Assembly: GCF_902806685.2 (NCBI RefSeq)
Contig: NC_048555.1
Coordinates: 3,286,001 to 3,350,000 of the forward strand
Length of the DNA stretch: 64,000 bases
Direction: 5' to 3'
DNA from: Maniola hyperantus
Lineage: Eukaryota; Arthropoda; Insecta; Lepidoptera; Nymphalidae
Below, piece after piece: positions 47,601-56,833 of this stretch (position 1 is the first letter of the stretch; each line of letters begins with the position of its first letter). Under the pieces are notes generated by a model, which ran no database searches, was not told the origin of the DNA, and saw only the letters and a program-made list of their open reading frames with translations. Position numbers and translations under genes: made by a program.

Positions 47601-48876
47601 TTAACAAAATTTCTTTAAATTAATATCCATATTATACTAATATTATAAATGCGATATAAGTAATAAGTATGTTACCTTTTCACAAGTTATGTACAGAACC
47701 AATTTTGACAAAAACTATAGAGATAGTTTACATCCCTTAAAAAAGAAAAAGCTTGCATCCACAGACATAGGACACAGACTTTATCCCACAAAAATACTTA
47801 TTAAAAACAGACTTCCAAAACCACTACAAAGTAAAAATTAACTTTTGTAGGTATAGGCCAACTTCACCCTTTGATTTTTAGTTTTTTTTATGCTCGCCCG
47901 ACTTCACAACTGGTTGGCGGGGGACAGGGGAGAATGCTTCGTTGTGATTGGTAGACTCAAAAGTCACATAATCAAGGCAATGTGCGGAATGAGGGTACCG
48001 GACGGGCGTGGGCCGACTTTTATGCTAAGCAACTGCCTAAGCTTGGCGATCTGGGGTGTCCGGCTATTAGGCGTCTATAGGTGGTGGTCTGTGTTTTTAT
48101 ATTATCTAAAAAAACTAAGGTATACATAAAACTACTCACTCATCATACACATTGAGCAACAAGTTGATCAACAAATCCACTGCCAGGTCAACATCACCAC
48201 TGAATAGTCCTTCCTTCTCAGCTGCAAAGTAGATATCAGCTAATACAGCTTCCAACTCAGCTGTGTCTAGAGACAAGCTGCTCTCTGACAGGCTTAGCTG
48301 GTGTCGTGAGAATACGCCGGAACTTATGCGAAGTGGGGGCACTGGAAGTAAACAATGATTTATTTTAATTTGTTTATTCCATTAAGTCAGCTTTTGACTT
48401 CAATCTCTTTAAAGCGAAATGGGATTAAAGTTGTACATGGGTGGAGCATAAAACGCGTTACGGGCGACCCATGTATCAGTTACACTGTAACTGAAAAGAC
48501 ACCAACGAGCCAGATATAATTTTATTTTGATCTTGGTGCCATATTTTGATACTGTTCGTTTTCGTGATTTAAAACATCTTGTTACTCACCCTTTAAACTT
48601 TTCTGTAAAGCAAACAATTTGAATGCAATTCTGTAAGCACTGTACTTGATGTCATTGTACTCTTCCAGAGATTTCAATATCCTGCTAAACTGAGGATGGT
48701 CATAGTGTTGTCTGCCGTTTGTTTCACTGCAACAGAAGACAAATTGTGGATAAACAAACGCTGGATAATAAGATATTTTACGAGGCAGAGAAAGTTATAC
48801 CAATAGATTTTACTCACTCGATGTAACACGGATAGCCCGCTTCATTTTCAACTTTCTTCCACTTTAACAATTCCAT
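32661..48876 (-). CDS. dah: Dystrophin-family EF-hand/ZZ/coiled-coil protein, probable discontinuous actin hexagon (Dah), 11 exons
   Basis: Exons in transcript order: 48876-48818 (ATG), 48726-48590, 48341-48140, 47139-46908, 46153-45992, 37702-37571, 37115-36871, 35965-35827, 35335-35029, 33895-33785, 32782-32661 (stop TAG); 615 aa. Residues ~20-240 follow the dystrophin EF-hand region: the Y-N-D-I-K-Y-S-A-Y-R stretch, LLNVYDE, R-V-L-A-T-K-T, then W-L-G-V-V-Q-R-V. A complete ZZ zinc finger follows, with Cys pairs at ~255/258, 270/273 and 279/282 and His at ~295/299. Then come a Lys-rich stretch, a coiled coil and a Ser/Asp-rich segment with a second coiled coil near the end. There are no spectrin repeats and no WW domain. 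The divergence and short length fit Dah (membrane-actin organisation in cellularising fly embryos) better than dystrobrevin. The second-to-last exon could start at 33986, but only 33895 keeps the frame. The 8.3-kb intron 37703-45991 holds a transposon nest. Confidence 0.85.
32843..33124. mobile_element. TIR MITE in last dah intron
   Basis: Ends GGTGGGTCTACGCTAGACGA and CCAGGCGTAGACCCACC. The GC-rich, CpG-rich interior has long frames on both strands, but these read as low-complexity Arg/Ser/Ala and are not genes. Confidence 0.75.
33218..33429 (-). mobile_element. Family B element
   Basis: The minus-strand copy begins with ATTATAAATGCGAAAGTGTG and ends GGCGTGATCTAGTAG at its left edge. Confidence 0.6.
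33465..33715. mobile_element. TIR MITE in last dah intron
   Basis: CAGTGGAAACTGTGTAAGTG at left pairs with the CAATGGAAACACTTGCC side. GAGCGGAGCGGAGCTG repeats sit inside both ends. Confidence 0.65.
34080..34950 (+). repeat. 73-bp minisatellite, about 12 units, in dah intron
   Basis: Unit starts at about 34080, 34153, 34226, 34299, 34372, 34445, 34518, 34591, 34664, 34737, 34810 and 34883. Each reads GTGAAGGAAAACATCGTGAG ... CATAATGTTCTCAAATG. Variants alternate every second unit (GAAACCGGCATACC against GAATCCGGCCTACC), giving a 146-bp higher-order pattern. The flanks match the SINE at 12345-12605, so the array grew inside a SINE body. Confidence 0.9.
35480..35790 (-). pseudogene. LINE 3' fragment in dah intron
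   Basis: The minus-strand frame keeps R-A-T-V-R-N-F-T-L-T ... N-P-S-F-H-A-R-A-N-C-G-T-N. It is followed by the non-coding CCGGCAACGCATCGGCGG ... CATCAGGTGATGTG end. Related to 4330-4490 and 7929-8111. Confidence 0.6.
36080..36309 (+). mobile_element. Family B element
   Basis: CCATACTAATATTATAAATG start, a six-unit (GTCT)-like run, and GCGGGAATCATCTAGT end. Confidence 0.65.
36452..36792. mobile_element. Two family E foldbacks fused end to end
   Basis: First palindrome 36452 to about 36620, second about 36612 to 36792; they share the GTACGCGGCCGAAAG junction. Both contain GTAGAGCGTTGTCTCTGTC. Confidence 0.65.
37400..37540 (-). repeat. 5S rRNA-derived SINE-like sequence
   Basis: The minus strand reads GTTAAGCAACGTTGGCCCAA, then GTCGGTAACTGGATGGGTGA, matching the middle and 3' part of 5S rRNA with changes. 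The 5' half of 5S is replaced by unrelated sequence, so it is not a functional 5S gene. Shorter relatives are at 10975-11060 and 46765-46805. Confidence 0.6.
37820..37918 (+). mobile_element. Family A element, 5'-truncated
   Basis: Begins at AAGAAAGGATTTTTGAGAAT and ends CGAAGTCGCGAGCATAAG. Confidence 0.55.
38220..38312. mobile_element. Family C MITE fragment
   Basis: GCGACAGGTCGAGTTGG start and GGGACGCCCCGCACACCCGC middle; the right half is missing. Confidence 0.5.
39184..40069 (+). repeat. Left LTR
   Basis: 886 bp, TGTAACGTGTACC to TTTTTATATGACA. Followed by TTTGTCGCCCTGG, where a primer-binding site would lie. Confidence 0.88.
41160..41888 (+). pseudogene. Gypsy-type integrase fragment
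   Basis: A short upstream frame resembles the end of the integrase N-terminal zinc region (V-I-P-R-E-N-I-L ... H-F-G). After a deletion and frame change, 41244-41888 continues with the core end (T-P-Q-N-N-P-V-E-R-F-N-K, G-Y-T-P-N-F-L-M-F-G-R-E) and the C-terminal part (V-G-D-I-V-W-R-R-N-F). It ends in a stop at 41888. The DDE core is incomplete. Confidence 0.8.
43083..43972 (+). repeat. Second LTR, with diverged 3' end
   Basis: Same as the left LTR from its TG up to about 43898, then a different version of the last 75 bp ending CATATTTATCTGACA. It is followed by a leader-like TTTGTCGTCTCGTGAGAGAG stretch up to the real right boundary. Confidence 0.75.
45992..46153 (-). other. dah: dah exon 5, marooned by transposons
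   Basis: This 54-codon exon carries the end of the EF-hand region and the first Cys pair of the ZZ finger. It lies 18 bp from the transposon nest. The rest of the ZZ finger is 8.3 kb away in 37571-37702. Confidence 0.85.
46228..46452 (-). mobile_element. Family B element
   Basis: Well-preserved minus-strand copy in a dah intron: TAATATTATAAATGCGAAAG head at the right, GGGCATCATCTAGT end at the left. Confidence 0.65.
47186..47495 (-). repeat. Complete tRNA-derived SINE
   Basis: On the minus strand: ACCTCCCTGGCGCAGTGGTA head, B-box-like GGTTCGATTCC, a TGGTCTGGTCTGGTGGGAGG body and the GATGATGCAG ... GCGCCAGGTGAGATTGC end. It serves as the reference for the other SINE pieces. Confidence 0.7.
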
Positions 48877-49626
48877 TCTGTACTATATACACAATCGCAT
48901 GTTAAATTATTCTATAAGGATTTTTGAATAAGTAATAGGAATTTAACTAGAAAGGAAACGAAGGACATTCCGGCAGTAGTCAACAAGTTTAATTTTATAA
49001 AAAAAATAACCGCCAAAATCTAAGTTTTAAATAATGTGTATGTATTGACCAATTGAATTGTGGGCTTGTTTCCGAAAAAAATTATGAACCAATAAAAAAA
49101 GTTACTAAACTCTTGCTATTGGTTAAAATTTTATTGTCGTTTTGTCGTCACAGAATAATAATATCACTGCAACTGTTGCTGCCTTGGTCCTTGGATGAAT
49201 TCTATCTCTATGGTTGCTGCACTGTAGCACAGTACAGATAAAAACTTATATTTTTAACTAACTGTATCGAAAGATGTCAGACTATGAATGTAATGTAAAA
49301 TAAAAAATATCTTACAATTTTCTTAATAAATTAACAACAATTTTTAGTTTAAATCATACAAAAACATAGAATTTCATTTGATAAGTACGTTCTCCTTGCA
49401 AATTTCATCCATCGTTATAATATTAGCCAATGACCAAACAGATTCGTTTGTTTACTAATTATATCAACCAATAGGAATTCGTTATTCGAATGAAGTTGTA
49501 GCTGCCATTTTCTTTTTGTAAAGGAGACGCCATTTTGCAAGCGTCACTTGGCGGCGTGTCGGGTTTCGATATTTTTATTGAACTTACCCGAAAGCGAATC
49601 AAAATATTGTTTTGTTATTGTGTAAT
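48877..49626. promoter_or_regulatory. Shared upstream region of dah and SPS1
   Basis: 749 bp between the two divergent start codons, free of recognisable repeats. Two GCCATTTT motifs (49504-49511 and 49529-49536) sit about 100 bp before the SPS1 start; they resemble YY1/Pho-type sites near housekeeping transcription starts. No TATA box is placed with confidence. Confidence 0.45.
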
Positions 49627-50835
49627 ATGTCGTATCATTCTAGTGTAGCGCAGGATTCACTGACTTCAGCGCAACTAGAAATGGCCGGTAACCCCAATTC
49701 TTTGGCTCTTCGTCGGCCATTCGACCCTGTGGCGCACGATTTGGAAGCTAGTTTTCGCTTGACGAGATTCGCAGATCTCAAAGGAAGAAGTTGTAAAGTT
49801 CCCCAAGATGTCCTCTCCAAGCTCGTCGAGTCGCTGCAGCAGGACTATTCGCAGCAGGATCAAGATCAATTTATGCATGTGGCTATCCCGCGCATCGGAA
49901 TCGGCTTGGACTGTTCGGTGACGCCGCTGAGACATGGAGGGCTTTGTTTGGTACAAACGACTGACTTTTTCTACCCTTTAGTAGACGATCCCTACATGAT
50001 GGGGAAGATCGCGTGTGCCAATGTACTTAGCGACTTATACGCCATGGGTGTGACTGAATGTGACAACATGTTGATGCTGCTCGGAGTATCGACTAAGATG
50101 ACTGAAAAGGAGCGAGACGTAGTCATTCCTCTCATCATGCGAGGGTTTAAGGATTCTGCACTGGAAGCAGGCACATCTGTGACTGGTGGGCAAACTGTGA
50201 TCAATCCCTGGTGCACCATCGGAGGGGTTGCTACTACTATATGCCAGCCCAATGAATACATTGTACCCGACAATGCTGTTATGGGTGATGTTTTAGTCCT
50301 AACGAAGCCTCTTGGCACCCAAGTTGCAGTCAATGCTCATCAGTGGCTCGACCAGCCAGAACGATGGAATAGAATTAAATTGGTAGTGTCTGAAGAAGAT
50401 GTGAGAAGAGCTTATCATCGTGCGATGGACTCTATGAGCAGACTTAACCGGATTGCAGCCCGGCTTATGCACAAATACAATGCTCATGGTTCTACTGATG
50501 TCACTGGATTCGGTCTTCTTGGACATGCACAGAATCTGGCGTCGCATCAAAAGAATGAGGTTTCATTTGTTATTCATAATTTGCCAGTGATCGCGAAGAT
50601 GGCTGCTGTTGCCAAGGCCTGTGGCAACATGTTTCAGTTACTACAAGGTCATGCGCCTGAGACTTCTGGTGGGCTGCTGATCTGTTTGCCTCGCGAGCAG
50701 GCTGCGGCATACTGCAAAGACATTGAGAAGCAGGAGGGCTACCAGGCCTGGATCATTGGCATCGTTGAGAAGGGCAACCGCACTGCTCGCATCATTGACA
50801 AGCCCCGAGTCATCGAAGTGCCTGCTAAAGATTAA
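49627..50835 (+). CDS. SelD: Selenide water dikinase-like protein SPS1 (inactive-type, Arg at the Sec/Cys position), intronless
   Basis: Member of the selenophosphate synthetase (AIRS/PurM-like) family, 402 aa from the first ATG (49627); the five codons read before it belong to the leader. The N-terminal glycine-rich loop reads L-K-G-R-S-C-K-V-P (~51-59). Arg54 occupies the place of the catalytic Sec/Cys of true SPS2/SelD enzymes, while the following Cys and Lys57 remain. Metal/nucleotide-binding segments are visible: G-L-D-C-S-V-T-P (~93-100), T-T-D-F-F-Y-P-L (~111-118), A-N-V-L-S-D-L-Y-A-M-G (~131-141) and G-S-T-D-V-T-G-F-G-L-L-G-H (~288-300). Insect SPS1 proteins with Arg here are known and do not support selenophosphate synthesis in the usual way. 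There is no UGA codon in the frame. The gene has no intron and is head-to-head with dah. Its poly(A) signal is 61 bp after the stop. Confidence 0.96.
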   Translation: MSYHSSVAQDSLTSAQLEMAGNPNSLALRRPFDPVAHDLEASFRLTRFADLKGRSCKVPQDVLSKLVESLQQDYSQQDQDQFMHVAIPRIGIGLDCSVTPLRHGGLCLVQTTDFFYPLVDDPYMMGKIACANVLSDLYAMGVTECDNMLMLLGVSTKMTEKERDVVIPLIMRGFKDSALEAGTSVTGGQTVINPWCTIGGVATTICQPNEYIVPDNAVMGDVLVLTKPLGTQVAVNAHQWLDQPERWNRIKLVVSEEDVRRAYHRAMDSMSRLNRIAARLMHKYNAHGSTDVTGFGLLGHAQNLASHQKNEVSFVIHNLPVIAKMAAVAKACGNMFQLLQGHAPETSGGLLICLPREQAAAYCKDIEKQEGYQAWIIGIVEKGNRTARIIDKPRVIEVPAKD

Positions 50836-50895
50836 GTTGTTCATAATAATTGAGACATTTTATAAGAATGTTAGTCTAAAATTATTTCAGAGCTG

Positions 50896-50901
50896 AATAA
50901 A
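50896..50901 (+). terminator. Poly(A) signal AATAAA of SPS1
   Basis: A canonical hexamer 61 bp after the SPS1 stop codon, followed by an AT-rich tract. Other AATAAA copies lie further downstream, so longer 3' ends are possible. Confidence 0.6.
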
Positions 50902-52504
50902 TCTTAAATTTTATTTTACAGTAAATTTATCATGAAGATAATGGCATTAGCATTTCTTTTTTAATTTTTAATGGATGTAAAAACCATGTGAATCACTTGC
51001 GGCTAGATAGGAATTTCAGTTGAAGTCTTGGTTTACACTTTGACATATAATTATTAGAATACTTGCTGTAATGACTACACAAGATGTATTAAATTGAAAT
51101 ACCAGTGTATGAAAAGTGTAGTATTTAAGGCTGACTATAAGATACAAAAAGTTGTATTCACTAATATATTGACACAATTATTATGTCATAGAGTAAACCT
51201 TTGTTAAAGGCCTATAGATATGATAGAAGTACTACTTGTTTAGCAACAATAAAAGTTGTGAGTTAATTAAAAAGAGTTATTACAATAAAATATTATAATG
51301 CCAATGTTTTGGGCAAAGTTAAATAGATATGCAACATTCACCCAAGACATACTTCTATTAAATCTATGACCTATAGATATCTAGCATTTGGTGTTTTAGA
51401 TATTTAAGTAAGATATCACTATTAACTTTTAAGTGAAAAATTCCATTAGATACCCTTGAAAATCCAACAATGCAGCTTGTGGATCAATTCTGCAAATTGT
51501 GAAATAAGTATAATTGTTTAGATTAAAATTATTTTTCATTCTAATGATGTAGTTTTATTTGTACCATCACAATTTCCAAATTAGGTAACTACCTACCTAT
51601 TTCTAATTTTCAGTTTGCAAAAATTAATAGTTAATTATTCAAACTGACAGTCAAAGCAAAAGCAACTATCTAAAACTTTACAAGTAGCATATTGACCTTT
51701 ATCTCCAGACCATAAGAGTCAATGCACACTGAGCAGCAAAATGCTTGAGTAATTTTCATCAAACTTGAATCATCACTAAAAATTAGAGTATAAAAAAATC
51801 TACAAGGAATTATCTCGTTCATGCTATTTTGAACTCTAGCATTTTGCTGATCAGTGTGTGCAAACCTGGGGGTCTTATTTGACAAAAACTCCCAGCCGCG
51901 AAAATTAAAATTTTAGTTTTTCGAAAATAGTAGAAAAAAGAGTACATCGAAGGCTTATTGTAATGAGTTTTCCGGGCATAACATTTATGCATCTACTTCA
52001 AACTCATTTATATTTATGCAAAGCGGGAAAATTCAGAAAATTATCAGTCGAACAAATATGAAGACTGTCTTCTAAAAATATGTGTATGAAGTTATTGAGA
52101 ATGTAAATTGACTCTTTCAAAATAATTTTTGACAAAGCAACTAATAACAGATTGCAGGATACCTCGTCCATGATTGCAGGTTCAGTTCCCAGTTGAGCCA
52201 CGTAAGACTGCATAGTAGGTACCTATATGAGAGGGAGCTATAACAAAACTACTTTAGCATTTGTATATTAAATATATTTAATATCATGTATTAAAACAAT
52301 AACCTGAATTGCACTACAGGTCAAAACATAGCTGCTTGTATTAAAAAAATTTAAGCTATGATCAGACTATCATTTTTGAGCAAAACAAATTAAAAAGTTA
52401 CAATTCAGTGAATTAACTTCGGTTTAACTCTGATCAGTTATTTGAATGTATGTTTATTAGTATATTACACACCACCTGCAGTCTAATTTTCCTTATACTT
52501 TCCA

Positions 52505-52650
52505 ATCTTTAAGGTTGCCTGGTAGAGATCGCTAATTAGCGATAAGGCCGCCTTTTGTATCTTCCTTCTGTCTGTGTTTTTTATTCTTTAATGTAATCCT
52601 TCTTGTGGTTGTGCAAATAAAGTGTATTTATTATTATTTATTATTATAAA
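52505..52650 (+). repeat. LINE 3' tail
   Basis: TGCCTGGTAGAGATCGCTAA ... AGCGATAAGGCCGCC, then TGTGCAAATAAAGTG and a (TTAT)n tail; a very common lepidopteran LINE 3' end. Confidence 0.6.
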
Positions 52651-53029
52651 CATTTTTTGTTTTTAAAATAACCTAATATTCCACTCATATAAATAGGGAA
52701 TTGTCTAAGTGCTTATGTAATAGGTATACATTTATTTTGAGTCAGAATCAGAAATACCTATTAATACCTACATAGTTTAATGACTAAAAGTAAAGGTTTC
52801 TAAAATGTGCAAGTAATAAAAATATTTGAATCATACTTATTTAATAAAACCTATTCAAATGACACTGAAAATTAATACCGCTGGTAGTTGGTACCTACAT
52901 TACAAAGATAAATAACAATTCAACTTTTTTGCTAAATCACCATTCATCCTAAGTTTATGAAAAATTATTTTTACAAATGTAATTTTAGATCAATATAACT
53001 AATCACAACTAAAACATTGATTATCATAC

Positions 53030-53640
53030 TCCGGCACACTGTAGCTAATTCTGTTGCACACAATCTCAGAACGAAATTGACAGGTTTAAAACTAATGCAA
53101 TCCTTTTCCGCAGGGAAAATTATAAAAATTTACAGCATATTAGAATTAGCAAATACATTGAAGCATTCTTTCGACCTGTAAATTTTGTTAAAATACGCGG
53201 CAAAAAGTAATGTCCATCGACCTTTAGAAGGTGATAGCAGATTTGTAGAGCGATATCTCTGTCGTTGAGACCGACAAAACGTCATATAGGTATGAGTGAC
53301 AGAGACAACGCTCTACAAAGCCAAAATGTCATTCTAAAGGTCGATGGACATTACTTTCGTCCGCGTATTGTAGTGATTGTGTGCAACAGAATTAGCCACA
53401 TTATCTACTATCATCTGAGCGTCTAGCAACTTAAGGAAGAAGCTCGAGCCTTTCTACAGAAGCAAAATATGCTTCAAAATATGCTTTCATGTGGATGCCC
53501 AACTACCCTCGAGGTTGTCAATTGGCTCAAAATGAGAAGTCAATGTATTGCTGCCCCTTTCATTATGCTCCCTGCAGAAAAGAACAGCACTAGATTTAGA
53601 CCTGCAAGTCTAGAGATTGTATACAACTGGATTAACTACA
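53030..53640. mobile_element. Family F MITE cluster with a family E insertion
   Basis: Outer arms AGCTAATTCTGTTGCACACA (about 53042) and TGTGTGCAACAGAATTAGCC (about 53376) form one F element. A complete palindromic E element lies between at 53192-53374. A further F half (GCACTAGATTTAGACCTG) ends near 53630. Confidence 0.7.
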
Positions 53641-54059
53641 CTGAAAATGTAAGCGGCTAAAAATTTGATATGCTCAGCTAAAAGAAAACAATAAAATTAT
53701 ATAATTTGAATATACCCTCAGGTGATAGTAGCCAATGGGTTAGCTTTAGGAATATAAATAATATAGCATAAAAAACTGATTAAAAAAATTGTTCATACAA
53801 CTTGAACTAGCATAAAAATATTATAATAAAGTATGTCCCCTATACAATAAATACCGAACACATTTTTAATCGATAGTATGCATCAACCCTCTGTGCCACT
53901 AAAGGTTTTACATTTTAAAACAATTTTTCTAGTGCACATTGAAGTTATTATGTTACACAGAATGTAATAACTTAATTTACATGGAATGAATTAATCATAA
54001 CTTTTTTACATTCAAATGTAAAAGACAGAAGAGAATTTACAAAGTATCATCTACAATCT

Positions 54060-54247
54060 TAAGGTGCAGGCACATTGCTGACGTATTGCAACGCTATTTG
54101 GCGCGACGATCGACCAATCAGAGTGAAGTGGTACTCTGGAGTGAAAAAGCCAGAGTACCACAACAGACAAGTGTTCAAGTTCTGTTGACTGACTGCCTTA
54201 CAGTTCAGGTGCATCACAACACAATAATAGGGTATGTGCACCTTCAA
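54060..54247. mobile_element. Short TIR element
   Basis: AAGGTGCAGGCACAT at left and ATGTGCACCTT at right; an inner 13-bp pair GTGGTACTCTGG/CCAGAGTACCAC forms a hairpin. Confidence 0.55.
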
Positions 54248-54830
54248 TGCTAATTCAGTTACTACACAAAACTAAACTAAAATCACAACAGCACCAAATA
54301 TTAATACAATAAAATATGTAGTGTTCATAAAACTTCGAATTGGTTAAAAACTTTTCATATGGTTACTCAAGATAAAGCTGGCAACTTTTTTTGATCTGTC
54401 ATTTTAATTTAGTGTTTATGTAAAACAAATAGTTGATATAGTTCTTGCATTTCACGAAGGCCACTGACTCATGCTTGTGTTTAAGTCGTATCGGTATACG
54501 TAAGGTACACTAAATGTGTGTGTTTGACAGAGCTTGCTCGCGACTGATTAGTCAGACATGCACGCACTCTTACGCAATGACCACGTTACCACAAGTAAAG
54601 TTCTCTAGCCTCACGCTTTCACACACACAATTTACGAAATTGCAAGAACTGTAGTTGAAAAGTAGATCTATAATTCAAGCATTTTGTTATGCGTAAAAAC
54701 ATGAAACCAGTGTGTTTCAAGAAACAATAAATAAGTCAACCTAAAAATGGGATATACAAAATGTTAATATAAAATGGCAATACACTTGGTAGAGTCTGTA
54801 ACTGAAGCACATAATTGTGTGGGAACATTT

Positions 54831-55997
54831 TCAGTTAAACGTAGAGTTTAGGCAGGGCCTCTTGCGTGGTCGAGTTTCATCACCATTTTGTTCTATGTGA
54901 CTTTGATCCCGTTTCTTTGGGGAGGTGTTGTTCTGAAAAACAATAGAGTTCACTTGAAAAAACCGGCCAAGTGCAAATAAGTATTGCGCACCGAGGGTTC
55001 CATATTACAGTATTTTTTTAACATCTTATTATGCATAAAAATAAATAAACATCTGTTTTAGAATGTACATAAAAATAAAGGTAATTAATTAGCTAACTAT
55101 TATGTAATTACTGTCTGTTCAGTAATAAATACCTTTTTTTCCCACTGCTGGTGTAGGTATCTTAATAAAATATTTGTCTTTTCTGTTACAATTACTGAAA
55201 GAAGAAATAAAAATATATTGTAGTAAGGTATAAAAATATTAAAGACAAAAACAAAGAAACAATTTGATCAGGTTGATTTTAAGTTGCTTTAAATGCTTGA
55301 AGATCTAATTTAGAATTAATTATTCTGGCATTCTGAACCAGTGGTAGATGCATTCAACGATTCAAAAGTACTCGTAAAAGTTAGTTTATTTGAATAAAAA
55401 TCTTTCTTTTTCTGGATTGCAAGAGTCAGACTAATTTGTGGACTGAAAACTAGACAGAATATTTTAGCTAATCTTATTATATTATAAGCTACAGCTAATC
55501 TGAGTAGCCACCAATTAGTAACAGTTAATTTTATTGTAAAAGGAAAAGATGATTGACTAAAATTTACCAACATACAGTTTATATGTCGCTAGGTCTAGAA
55601 ACTTGAGTTTGCATGTAGTTTTTCTCTTTAATGTAGACTCCTACTAATAGATTTTTAAAATCTCACACAAGCGAAACCATCGCGGATTTAAATTACTTAA
55701 TTTTACAAGAGAAAATCGCATACTCAACTTTGTTCAGAAGGAATATCCTTAGTGGGGAGATATATTGAAGGTCTTTTGGAACAATTCCGAATGCCATGGT
55801 CAGTATTGAAGAGGGTGAAGTTGTGCTCGTCGTACGAAGGCAGATCCTTCAAAAATTCTATCACCGACTGCAACAACGTTTATTTTATAACATTAAATTA
55901 TTGATACATAAAACAGAATTCATGTGGATGTGTAGATTGGTTCCTAAAAAGTACTAAATTACACAATGTTGTATCGATACCAGGTCACTCTTACCAT
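54831..55997 (-). CDS. DDA1: DET1- and DDB1-associated protein 1 (DDA1), 4 coding exons
   Basis: Exons in transcript order: 55997-55995 (ATG only), 55867-55729, 55194-55133, 54932-54831 (stop TGA). All junctions are GT-AG, phases join, and the product is 101 aa, as in vertebrate DDA1. DDA1 is a small core subunit of CUL4-DDB1 E3 ubiquitin ligases with DET1; it acts in nucleus and cytoplasm. Diagnostic segments: F-L-K-D-L-P near the start, R-P-S-I-Y-L-P-T-K-D-I-P-S-E-Q, then V-T-E-K-T-N-I-L-L-R-Y-L-H-Q-Q-W-E-K-K across the second and third large exons, and a basic tail K-K-R-D-Q ... R-P-R-K-R-P with nuclear-signal character. The start is placed by an ATG directly against a strong donor (gtaagag); the next exon begins in frame. 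It is head-to-head with the gene at 56834. Confidence 0.93.
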
Positions 55998-56833
55998 TTC
56001 AATTCTATTTTGGTGTTAATTAGGCGTCTAAAACAGTAATTTACTAAGAAATTATTGATCTAATCAACAATTTTTTGTAAAAATAAAAATACTTCACGAT
56101 ACGCAGATACATAAGGTTAGTTATTACCATAGATTAATATGTATACTGGTTATTACTCTATATAAAAGCTCTATCTTTTCTGGTCGGTGCTCTATCGAGA
56201 ATGACATTTGAGAACAAATGTTGCCGACTATGAAAATCAAATTGCCACAGCCTATATTATTTTGAGACTAATGATTCTTCTACACCAACGCAAGTTGGTG
56301 CACCTGTGCTAGGTACAAGCGCAATGGAGCGCCCAGAACGTATACCTACCTAGCGATTTCCATAAATTGTCTATGATTTTCGGGAAATTCCTTAGACTAC
56401 AGAGAATAGGGAAATTTATACAACAGTGCCCCGTAAACGGTCCAACATGTTTGTCAAACACGCCGTCAATCAAATTTGCCAAACACGTAGTTTGTTTGAT
56501 AAAAGCAGCCGTACCTACACCTTCAAGCATGTTTGAGAAATAAATTTGCCAAACACGTAGTTTGTTTGACAAACGCATCAAACACGACTACAAACGTTTA
56601 AAATATTTGACAAACATGTTTGACCGTGTACAGGCCACTATATATTGGACGCGCAGAATTTCAGCCGCTCTTAGTCTGAGGCAGCAAGCGTCATAAAATC
56701 ATGCTAAGATATTTTATCTGTGGGCATTTAAGATATTGGCGGCGTTTTTGAAAATTCTACGGCAGTTTTAAATGGCGGGATGTTCAAACCACAATTTGGC
56801 TTTTAGAAGTTTATAGAGATTAAATTTTAAAAA
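55998..56833. promoter_or_regulatory. Shared upstream region of DDA1 and the MEI1-like gene
   Basis: 836 bp between divergent start codons. About a quarter of it is a foldback element (56427-56636), leaving about 200 bp of unique DNA before the MEI1-like start. Confidence 0.4.
56427..56636. mobile_element. Foldback element with internal direct repeat
   Basis: GTAAACGGTCCAACATGTTT at left pairs with AACATGTTTGACCGTGTAC at right. AAATTTGCCAAACACGTAGT followed by TTGTTTGA occurs twice inside (about 56473 and 56544). Confidence 0.7.

Larger units (their letters stand above)
50902..54830. other. Intergenic, SPS1 to DDA1
   Basis: AT-rich. It contains a LINE tail (52505-52650) and the F/E MITE cluster (53030-53640), then a short TIR element (54060-54247). 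No exon recognised. Confidence 0.55.
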
